Assembly: GCF_021130785.1 (NCBI RefSeq)
Contig: NC_060207.1
Coordinates: 106,800,001 to 106,864,000, forward strand
Source of the DNA: Homalodisca vitripennis
Taxonomy: Eukaryota; Arthropoda; Insecta; Hemiptera; Cicadellidae
DNA length: 64,000 nt
Direction of reading: 5' to 3'
Shown here: piece by piece, positions 11,515-23,600 of the stretch
How the letters are laid out: the number at the start of each line of letters is the position of its first letter
How positions within the stretch are numbered: the first letter of the stretch is position 1
Notes under the pieces: model-generated
What the model saw: only the letters and a program-made list of their open reading frames with translations
What the model was told of the DNA's origin: nothing
Database searches by the model: none
Program-made: the position numbers and the translations under genes

Positions 11515-14500
11515 GTGAGTAGTTTTTAAAATTTTACCTCAGTGGTCTTGATACTCTTATCATTGTTTATTTTTATTCTTTTATCAGTTGTAGTGGGTAT
11601 AGAAATTTGCAAGTCTAGGTGAACTGTCTTACTCTTTGCTTGATTTATTCTATCCATAATAAATTACAGATATGGTATTCATGTAAAAAATATTGTTCTT
11701 ATATTATTTAACATTTGGTATGTATTGTTTAAACTTTTATGTCAAAATATAAAACTGGTATCATAGACAAATTAAATACTAATGTTGTGTAATACTTAGC
11801 ATTTACACAGACGGTTCAACATACTAACAAAATAAATATTAAATTTGATAGGTAAAACAACAATACTAAATTCAACTTCAATGTATCATTTTAAATTGTA
11901 TCATTAAAATTTTAATTTGTTATCATTGTTATGTACTGTTTTTCAGTTTAAACATAATTTTGTGTACTTCTTTATATTAACAATACAACTAACAATAAAC
12001 ACAGTTAGTGTATAATTTGCTGGTGTTGTAAATGTGTTATAATTTACAGCATATATTCATTAATTCAAGTGGTCATTTGACCTATTTTTAACTTTAAAAC
12101 CAATCCTTTCTTCCATACAGCATTATTTCTCTTCAGCATAATGCTTCTCTTCAGCATCTTTCAACTTCTCTCCTTCTTTTTTCCTTTTTGTTATACCACA
12201 CTTGACACTTTTACTCCTAATGAGTAGCTGAGATTAATTAGTCATATTTACTAGTTTCTAAGCCTAGTAAAGATTTAACCGATTTGAAGTATTAACAAAT
12301 GGATTTTTATTATTATATTTTGTGGCTTTCAGAGGATGTTAGAGCTGACATTATACGACCAAGGGGAGTGGTTCGCATTGAACCTGTTAGAGAAAATAAG
12401 TCAAAACTCAAGCTTGCGTAAGTAAAAAAACTACAGTGTAGTGCAAAATTCAATATTATAATGTTTTCTTGTATTGTGAGTTTATCGATGTGTGAAACAT
12501 AATTGGCTATTACAAAACTTTAGTTTTTTTGTTATGTTGTAGTGCCTATAGCAATATTTACTTTTCCCTGTAATGTTTTGAGAAGAAATATTGTATAATT
12601 ATAACACATGATGTCGTGTGAGAGCCACTCTGACCCCATTCCTGACGTTGCCTTATATCTTAAAATAATTTGTGATTAAGTTGCTAAAACAAGTTAAATA
12701 GTACATAAAAATCAGAATCAGAAGACTTTATTCTTGAACATAGAGTACAGAATTGGTGTCAATAAACATTACAATAGTACATTAATAACGTACAAGAAAC
12801 ATATAATAACTGAGCACAAACAATGTTTGATAGTAATTTAAGCTAAGCAGTGAATTCAATCATAGTGTAAATTGTTATCTCCACAAGCCATTTTCACAGC
12901 TTTTTCTTCAGCACCTTAACATTATGCTTCTGGCAATAAATTAGCTATGAAGAGTATTCTTCTTTAGAACCATAATTTTCGGTAGATTTCTACTAGAGCT
13001 GTTTCCCTATAAAATGTACTACTTGCAAATTTAATAAGACTAAAATATTAAATACATGTGCATGGCTAATCAGAAATAAATTGATTTATGTGTCTACTTA
13101 GCTACATATGTTGTTATAGGCCTAAATATAATATGTCATCATGATGATAAGCATCTGCTACATTCTGTTTAGATCTTTGAGGAAATCACCACTTATAATC
13201 ACCACTACTGTGAAACTGTAATACAAAGTTTCTATTGTTTGAGTTTTCTGATCACAATATACACAAACTTCATTAGATGAGTAAACATGTGCATGTCTCT
13301 TTAACACAATTCAAGCAATTGGGTTGTGAATCAATTTTCTAACGAAGATATGGGAGGGACAGTGCTGATAGTGATATTACACTCCAGCAATTGTCTAGTG
13401 TGATTCATCTTTTACCACCTATCAGGCCTCGCCTACATGAAATAAGATTGTGCAATAGGCTTTTTGGTTAGTAGTTGGTGAATTAATTTTTTTTATTTAA
13501 GAGTCACCTTTCTTTACATTTTATGACCACAGAAAAAATAGAAATTTTTAAATCTCCATTAGGAATATTTTAAGCATTTAAAGTAGCTATTTTGTTTAAT
13601 TTTTAATACAAAAATGACTGAAGAGATAATGATATGGTTTTTTACAGTTTATATATGATGATTAGATAATGTTTAATGAATGATTAGTTAAGGAAATTAC
13701 ATTATATTCGTAAAATTCAATTTAGAAAAATGCTATTTAAATTAAATATAGTTTAAGAACAAAATATGTTTTTAATAATTATATATTTTTAAATTTGTTT
13801 AATAAATCACTCCCTTTATATTTTCCCAATCTGCTGTTTTTACACTAAAATCTAACTACAGAATCAACACTAAATATGGAGTTTGGATATGACTCACATT
13901 AGGTGTAGATGTAAAATAAAAAATACATACATAAAATAACATACAGGATATGGTGAATAAAATATACATGATCATTGGAATGCTAGAGTTATGAGCTATA
14001 GACATCTCAGTGCATTTTAGATTTTCCAAGAAAATAAATGTTTTGTTTCTTACAACAAATTTGTAATGATTATAAAATTTAATTTATGTAAAAACATGAT
14101 ACTACAGTACAAAATAAATGTACTTATTTTCTATATTTATGAATTATATCTTTAACTCATTGACTGTGACACGTTTAACTAAAACAAAGGTTATAAAGTT
14201 GTAGATTTGTAATTTTCTGTTAAATAGTAAAAGTATGATTGAGACCGTACAACTGACTTTGATTCTATAGAATTTTTTAATGATATCTTCAGAGAAACTT
14301 TTTTGTTTTTAAATCTTAAGTTCTTAAACCTGATAAATCATGACCGTTACCTAAATAAATCTTGTTTTTGGCCTGAAGGGTTAACTCATTAGCCACTCAA
14401 TATTCTTGCGCTAACCTCCTTGTATAAATCCAATTAAATATACAAAAAAATGTAAGGGTTTAGTAAAATATTTAATTTTATTGCTATTTGGTTGACTGAG

Positions 14501-17500
14501 CCATTGCCTTTTAGCTAATAAAACAGGCTATAATATACTGTAATTTATAAGCACTAAAGTATATAAGATTTTTTTAATTTCAAGAATAATTTTTAAACAT
14601 TTTATTTTTTTTGTAAATTTTGAAAGCAAGAATTTGTTTAGTACAAAACACAGTTATAATCTATGATGTTTGGTGTAATTATATTGAAAATTTAATTTTT
14701 TACGTGTACAATTTTTTTTTTCATTGATTTATCTTAATTTTTTCAAATTTTACGTTGATTTTAGTCAAATGCGACATTTGTGTTCTTACACAAACACTAG
14801 CAAACATGAAAAAAGCGCAAGGGTATAGTATTATACCTTGATTCACATTATTTTTTTGGGGTTAATACATACTTATATGTATAGTACATGTTCTTTAGTT
14901 TAATTTTAATATACAAACTTTATTATTTGAGCCTGTACTATTGCTGAAATAAATATTTAATAACGTATGTAGTCATTACGGTACTGTTTCGTGACGGCCG
15001 ACGCGGTACCAAAATACCGATCACGCTGATATTTTTATGGAATTAATACATATTTATATGCATATTACACGTTCTTTAGTTTAATTTTAATATATAAACT
15101 TTATTATTTGAGCCCATAGTAATGTTTAAACAAATATTTAATAACTTCCGTCGTCATTACGGTAAAGTCTCGTGACGGCCGACGCGGTACCAAAACGCCG
15201 ATCACGCAGATATTTTTATGGAATTAATACATATTTATATGTATAGTACATGTTCTTTAGTTTAATTTTAATATATAAACTTTATTATTTGAGCCCATAC
15301 TATTGTTTAAACATATATTTACTAACGCATATCGTCATCACGGTACCGTCTCGTGATTGGTATTTTGGTACTGCGTCGGCCGTTACGAGACGGTACCGTG
15401 ATAAGTGGTCAATGGGTTAATGACATTTATAAATACCTATAGTGAATTAAATGGTATAAAAGTGAGTGAATTGAATGGTTTAAAAATTACATAGGCATCA
15501 TGCATAAAAGTAAAGCTTTTATTTGTAAAGGGTGTAATATTTTGTTGTAAAAATACAATTGAAATTACAGTAACCTAAACGAAAGTCTTGTCTAAATTTT
15601 CCAAACCTATAAGTGTAGGAGTGTGAAATACATTGCAGTAACATAAATAATGGGGGGGATCAGAAGAATTATGTTCTCCCCAGAATAAAAATAAAAAATC
15701 AGCAAATTATATGGCATGCAGTGATGAAAGAATTGCCATATCGTACCATCCTCCTCCAGACAGTGATCCTACTTATGGAAATATTACGATACCTAGTGTA
15801 AAGAGAGAGAGTTTTAGCAACATTTTATCAATATTTATTTAATTACATGTAATATACTTTATTTAACATTGTATTTATAAATGACTAGTATAGTACAGAA
15901 GTTAATGTTGAAAGTCAACAGTTATGTTGGTCTCAACTCAATTCAGTTCACTTAAACACAATGAACTTTGACAATCTGTTAAAGGCAATTGGTTAGTTAA
16001 AAAATTAACTCTATATTCTGTGTAATGGATAGGCAGTTCTGACCAGCTTTACTAGCCAGTTCTAAAACAATTGAAACTACTAAAACGTTGGGTGTTCTAT
16101 CCGAGTGGATTATTGATATTTGTAAAAATTCATATGTTCAAAACCTCATTCCATTACAGGTACCTGATACCCACATGTGCTGATGTCTGTACTTGTTCAA
16201 TGGGTTGATTTCAAATTAAGTTTGTAAAAAAAAAGTATTAACCAATATAGCTCTCAAAGGTTGTAATTTATTTAAAAAATGAAAATAAAACTCTAAACTT
16301 ATTGTTAAATAAAGATTGTTAAATATTTTGTATTTTTCATCCAAAGCGATTTTTTTCTAAATGATTATATAATTTTTAGTTTACTAATTGGTAGGACATT
16401 AAAAATCTACTGTATTAAACATACAGTGAATTTGTTGGTTAATACATAAATTATTCACAGTGTATAAGTTTGCCTACCACTCAGAATTCTTTCACATATT
16501 AAGGATAAAAAAAAATCTTAGACTTGTTAGAAATTATGTTTACCCAATATACAACACATTTAGCCATGGAGATCAAGTAAGGCTTAATTTTTGTTTATAA
16601 ACGAAATGTTTGTTTGATAACACTACGTTGTTTGCAACTTGTTTGGATGTTTTTTGTTATCCCAGATTACATTGTAGGTAATAAGATTGTAGACTACAAT
16701 TTGGCTATTACAAATGACAATTATACTAATTGTGTACTGCTCTTTTCTCTACATCTAAAACATATCCATCCAAAACCCTATTTCAATTTAAGTCATTTAA
16801 TCTTTATACTTATACGAGTATAATTGGCAAGAGAAATTTTTCAAGTCATGATAACAAATCAGTTCTGATAAGAACAATAAAAAGAGAAATGATCAAGTTA
16901 AAGGATACTAAATAAGGGTGTAGGAGTGATGGATGATACTCGTATATTGAAGAGAATGAGAAATGAAATAGATGGAAATGTAAGAATGGATTGTGATAGA
17001 AATGAAATTGTTGTGGTGTTCATTAATACAATACAATAAATACAAAAATGTTGACTTAAGAAAAATTATACTCCAACAGAAATGCACAGTAAATGAAAAA
17101 AAATAGGAATTAATGTACATTTAACGATTTCCTTTAAAATCTGAACAGTCCTATATTACGTAATATTTACATAAACTTATATACAGGGTGTTCAGAAAGG
17201 GGTGTCACAAACTTCTTTGGCCTATAGCACCTATGATCCCAAACAAAAAATGTCCCTTAAATATCAAATGAGAAATTTGTTGTTTAGCCGCTAGTGGCCG
17301 TTTTTTATACAAAAATTAATTATACAACTAGTAAAGCTACAGATACCAAACTTTGCTTTTATAGATTATCACAAATAAGAGGAAACCCCTCAAAAATTGT
17401 GTTATTTGCTTTAATATTAACAAATTTGCACCCATTGAAAATTGTAAAAGTCAACTAACAAAACAACCAGTTAGGTTATAAAAAAATACAAGATACCGAT

Positions 17501-20500
17501 TATTTTGTGATTTTTATTACAGTTCCAACAGTACTTGTTTCAACAACATACGTCAACGCATAAGCAAGCACAACCACTTTAAAGGTATGTTTGTACAAGC
17601 CAGGAACACAAATTGACAAAGAGTGACAAGATATTCTGAATGGATAAGGATGGAGGTAAGCTCCGTCTCCTATTGAGATCCATAAAAAAGAATTTAGGTT
17701 ACTAATCTCGTCATATCGCCTCGAAGGAAGAGGAGACTAGCTCTGAACCAGCCTCTCCAGTCAAAGCAGGCAGGGAATGCACCCCCTTATGTTGAGGCTA
17801 GCAAGAACCTTTAACACTTAGGGAATGAACCCCACCAACTCCAACAACCAGCTCCCACAGTGGACTATTGAATTACCCCTGCACTTCAGAATCTCAACAT
17901 TTGCGGTTAATGGATGTGTCACTCCTGGACATCCATAAGGTTGCCCAGATTTAAGTAACACATTCGTTTTTGCTGTGCCCAGTGTAGGTTCAACTGGAAG
18001 GTATAAGCCAGCCAAAAGTGATCCCTGCTGGGTAACAGGAAGTGTTAGTATGCTCTTGAAAATAATATAACATTGACCCTCCAATGTATGTTTGTAACCT
18101 CTATGTGATGTTGCAGGGCAGAATGGGTACAGGAACAATTGTGGGATCGGCCACACAGTTGCTGGCAGGATTACCTCACACTACTGGTTCTCACTCTGGT
18201 CATGTGGCTGTTGCTTGTCATTCTGTTTGGGGACCAGGTAGGGAACAGAACTCTATTAGGAGCAGCAATTATTAGTGTTGAAACTACTTTTGGATACATG
18301 CTTCTTTGGAAAATGAAGTATACTTGGCAATTATTATTACAGTATAGAAACATAAAAAAATAGATCTTGGTTATTTTACAAACATTATTATACTATATAG
18401 ACCTTATAGACCTACTATAGACCTTAGTGACTGGTTTTATATAATGGAGGTGGATTTTAAAATCTGCCAAATCCAGATAGTGCTCCTCTGAAAACACTAA
18501 TAAGACTGCCTTCTTTCCTTGGAATGTTGTTTGCTGGTGTTGTCCTCTGTACTGTAGGTTTCTACCATGTCTCTTGTGTGCAGTATAAACTGATTGTGTT
18601 CTAAGGTGACACCTAGTGGAGACATGTTCCGGATGCTGGTGCTAGTACTGTGTGCTGCAGTGGCTGCTCCTCTGACAGCATTACTGAGACTGCCTCCTCT
18701 ACTTGGCATGTTGTTTGCTGGTGTTGTCCTTTGTACTGTAGGTTTTTACCATGTCTCTTGTGTGCAGTATAAACTGATTGTGTTCTAAGGTGACACCTAG
18801 TGGAGACATGTTCCGGATGCTGGTGCTAATACTGTGTGCTGCAGTGGCTGCTCCTCTGACAGCACTACTGAGACTGCCTCCTCTCCTTGGCATGTTGTTT
18901 GCTGGTATTATCCTTCGTACTGTAGGCTTCTACCATGTCTCTGGAATCTACCTCACTATTGTCGCTAACCTAAGGTAAGATACTACTTCTAATTGTCATT
19001 TGATAAATGGACTATACAAAATTTATAACTTTTATTGAGTTAATTAATGGTTTAACCCAGAGGAAAAAAGTGTACAGATTTGAGTACTTAACCATAGTTG
19101 TAAAAATTAGCTATACAATATAGCTACCTCATTGAGTTGGTTATATTTATATGCCTTTCAAAACTAAAATCCTTATCAATATAATCCCAGAGTATTGTCA
19201 CATTCATAAGTTTAATATTTGGCATTGTTGTTCTATATATTTAAGAATAAAATGTTCTTTTCTAAAGTATTTTTGTAGTTTATTACTTGTCTCTCCCCTA
19301 TTGATACATAATGTTTCATATAATATATGGTTGTAATTTCTTTGCTCAGTGAGTGTGTTGTGTAAAATTCTTTGGTAATCTTCTCTCTGAATCCTTAACC
19401 CTTTCCACTCGTATGTCGGACGTTGTCCGACATTGCTATTTTGCCGTTCCGCTCGTATGTCGGACGCCATCCGACATTGCAGTGACGTCAGCTTTACTTT
19501 ATTTTTAGCCGGCCTACGATGTTTCCGATTGGTGCTGCAATCGCACGGCATTCTCAGGAACTAATAAATTACAGCTGAACTACGATTGGTCAGCTGCTGA
19601 TTTATTTTGCTTTGTCATTGTAGTCACGTTTCCTAACCAATTTTCAGACGCGTTCGCATTAGTGACTCAATATGTCGTTACCAAGTACATCTTTTCTTTC
19701 TGATTCAGAAGTTATTGCTGAATTACTTAATTAAGGCAAGGATAATCAAATAAACATACAAAAGCGAACAGTTATCTGTCAGTATAACAAATATATGGGT
19801 GGCGTGGACCAAGCAGACCACTATATTGCTTCCTAAAAATTTCCCCGTAAATCTCTGAAGTAGTGGAGAAAGCTATTTTTCTGGATGTTGGAAGTGGCAA
19901 TAGTAAATAGCTTTCTCTTGTTCAACACGAATAAACAAAATCATGGAGAAAAAACAATTCAACACAGGAATTTCAGAGAAATCCTTATCACTGAACTTGT
20001 AGGCCATGTCCGTAACCCTATGAGTTTGAAGCGGGGTCGTCCTTCATCAGTAGAAAAAGAAGAAAGGCTAAACAAACAACCTCACTTTCTTGCAGCTCAT
20101 CCAACAAAAAAAAACTAAAGACTATGCTGTTTGTAGCAATAGAAAGGTGCCAGGAGGAAGAAAGGAAACACTTTACTATTGTAAAACCTGTTCAAAAAAT
20201 CCTGGTCTTCATCCTGCAGAGTGTTTTGAACGATACCATACCATGCTAAAATATAAAACTTATTAGTGTAAGTATCAAATTTTATATCTATATAATATAA
20301 ATTAGAAATAAATAAAATTATTATACAATATAATAATGTATATACTTTATTGACTTCCAGTTTGCTAAAAATGGGTTTTTACTGAAAATATGCTAAAATA
20401 AATACGAGCTGAGGGGGCAGACTAGTGAAAAAAATCCGAGTGGAAAGGGTTAACCTTTGTAGAGTGTTGACTTATGAAGAAAACTGGTCCAAAATGTTTT

Positions 20501-20576
20501 ATGAAAAAAATGCATTTCTTTAATTTTGATGCATTTTTTTGAATGGACTAAACCAGTTTCAAATTGGTTGGCTTTC

Positions 20577-20637
<61 letters not shown>

Positions 20638-23600
20638 AAATGGTAAACATTTGAATTAACAACAGAAGGGTTCTATTTATCACTAGGAAATAAGAATCTT
20701 ATTTATATTCCAAAATTTTATTGTAATTTTTCAGATTCCATTTTTTAAATCTGTAAAATGATGCTATTCTATGAATCTCTGTATACTATCTTCTGTCTTA
20801 CCTTTTTCTTTTGTTTAACTCTTAATTTTTTGCTATACCTTTTTGTACATACTCTGTCCCTCTTTCCCATATTCTCAGACATTGTATGCTTCATTGTATC
20901 TTTGGATCTTAATTTTTGTATTCATCTAAATGATACTAACAATCCTTGATCTGTTTCTTTGCTCAACTTGTACGATCTACATGTTTACACTGTGATGCTC
21001 CAGACAGACAGCTATGACTGTGATCTTGATCAAGGCAGGACTAGGACTGGACCCTGCCACCTTGATCAAGTTGTCCTTAGTTGTGGTGAGACTGGGCATG
21101 TGTCCATGTACGATAGAGGCTATCACCATCGCTCTTATTGCTGTCTTCCTGCTGGGCTGGCCATGGCTCTGGGCACTTGTCTTGGGGTAAGTTCTCTTGA
21201 CTGCCTAGTACAGAAAATAAAAAGTGTATTCAGGAAAGTAAGTACTGTTATCATGAAATCATATAGATTAAAGTGTTGAGAATATTCAAAATTTCTTACC
21301 GCTCAAAGCTACATGTGCGCAAAACTTGAATCTGTCTGTGTGTCTACTGGTTCTAATTACTCAAAATATGATTTAGAGAATCAAAAAGTTTCAATGATGA
21401 CATTTTGGTATAAACAAATGCAATATGAAGGATAACCAAAAACTCTTAATATAATTAAGGCCATTACAGAGTCTTCTTAAAATCATTGTCATTGTCCGTC
21501 TGTCTGACTGACAACTCTTGATAAAAAGGTACTTCAAACTTGAAACTACTGGTACGTAAGTTCCTCTTGCTCCATGGAATAACTCTATTGATTTTGGGAT
21601 TAAAGGTAAAAGGGCACACCATCGGCCTGTCTGTCCATCTGTGCGATAACTCTTGATAAAAAGGTACTACATACTTGAAACTTGATACATAAGTTCCTTA
21701 TGGTCCAAAGAATTCTATTGATTTTTGGATTTAAATTTACAAATGCACTCCATCTGTTTTGTTTGTCCATTTGTGTGATATCTCTTTTGTGTGACATCCT
21801 GTCATGTCCTTTGATAATCCATTGTATCAGCTTATTATTATTTACTTTATTGTTAAACCATATGACCGCTCTTAATTTCTAATAAAGAAAGTGGTTCAAA
21901 TAAATATTTTAATAATTTTTGTGAAAATTATAACCAGATTGTATAAAAGTTATTAAGGTACGCATGAATATATGTTTTTAAGCTATTCAAAAGAATGTTA
22001 GAAGAAAAATGCTTGTTTAAAGAATATATTATTTACCATCCTCCTAACAGTATTGTTGCCTTAACAGATTCCTTTTGTGTGCCATCTCACCGGCTGTCGT
22101 GGTGCCCACTCTACTGGACCTTAAGGAGCGAGGCTATGGTGAAGACAAAGGTATCCCAACCCTGGTTCTGGCTGCCTGCAGTCTTGACGACATCACCGCC
22201 ATCTCCATGTTCTCTCTCTTCCTTGGCATGATCTTCAGCACTGGTCAGCAACCATTTCATTTCATTTATTTATCTCATTTACATATATATTCAAGTATGG
22301 TGATAATAGAATATAAGAGAAGGTATCCACATGGGCAAAAGCCTGTGTGTGAGAACCGAGTCCATCTTCACACGAGTTTGCAATCACAATATTACTAATT
22401 TACAATGTAAATTTTAGAAAAAAATTAAAATTGTACGATTTAAAGATAACTAAATATAACTAATAGTAACATACTCTGTTTTGATGCATATTTACTAAAT
22501 TCAAGCAGTGTAAAACTAATCATTTAATCACTTATGATAATGAAACTACATGACAAAGATGCAACAACTTCTATTAGATGAAGATATATGGCTATAAGAT
22601 GTAAGACAACATACAGGATAAGGTTAAAGAGTACACAAGAAACATTATTTTATGAGTTATAAAAAAGGAAAATAAAAAGAGAGAAGGAGAGATTTCATTG
22701 CAGATTTCATAGTATTTTTAATTATTTCGAAGTATTATTATTTTGTTACGATTTTGTTAAAAATAATATGGGATGAACTAGGAGTATTGATTAGTTGCTC
22801 AGTTCCTTTCAGTTCTGTATTATATTCTTTTTCCCTGTCATAAATTAACATCTGGTGCACTGTTTGTAGTCTTGCACAGTAAGTTTGTTTAACACTTTAA
22901 CTTTTAGCATCTCACCAAGTGAGATTTACTTGTTCATATCAATTTTTAATACAGAGTCCACAGTCAAACTATTAAAGCTAGATTAGCCTGTTTCTTTTTT
23001 TCTTAATCCATCAAAGATATGGTATTGCTGTATGGGGTAGTACAAAAACCATAACTCTAAAAAGAGTACAAATAAAATGAAATAACGTTTTTTTATCTCA
23101 TTAAAAAAATATCAGAGTGCTAAGGTCTACATCATTTGGAAAGCTGCAGAGATGCTTTCAAATGTCTTAAAATTGTGACAGTTGTTGCTCCATACATACT
23201 AGAAGTTGTAATGTATGCTGATGGAAAATGTCTGCTAAGAAACAGAAATATTCATCTTTACAATATCAGAAATATTGAGTAATGGTGGTACCGTCTGAAG
23301 TTGTATGAATCTAAACCATCCTACATTGGTAGAAAACTTCAAACAGACTACCACACGAACTGCAACAAAAGTGAACAGCTGCTTTTAGTGAGTACTAAAA
23401 GCAGTGCTGAGAGAATGGCTCTTGGACCGACCCTTTTACTGTATTGAAAATTTCTTCAAGGAACTTGTGAGAACTGACCTGAGTCCACCATAAAAATTCA
23501 ATCTTGAGACTATTAGTAATCTTGATGATTATTAATATACAGGGTCTGTATAATAAGTAACCGAACTGACTTCAGGAAATTTTTTATTGGCAAAATATGT

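Noticed and set aside
14862..15420. CRISPR-like array
   Set aside because: Units of 181 bp without short identical repeats and unique spacers; a tandem repeat in a eukaryotic transposon.
17818..18156. 112-residue minus-strand open frame
   Set aside because: It overlaps a dispersed repeat and NHA exon 3 antisense. The other repeat copy has no matching frame, and no domain is recognised.
18497..18893. Two overlapping-type minus-strand open frames with nearly identical protein (SLSNAVRGAATAAHS...)
   Set aside because: They are the antisense of the tandemly duplicated NHA exon 4 copies; their similarity comes from the duplication.
20450..20683. Tyrosine-isoleucine repeat protein
   Set aside because: Translation of a (TA)n microsatellite.
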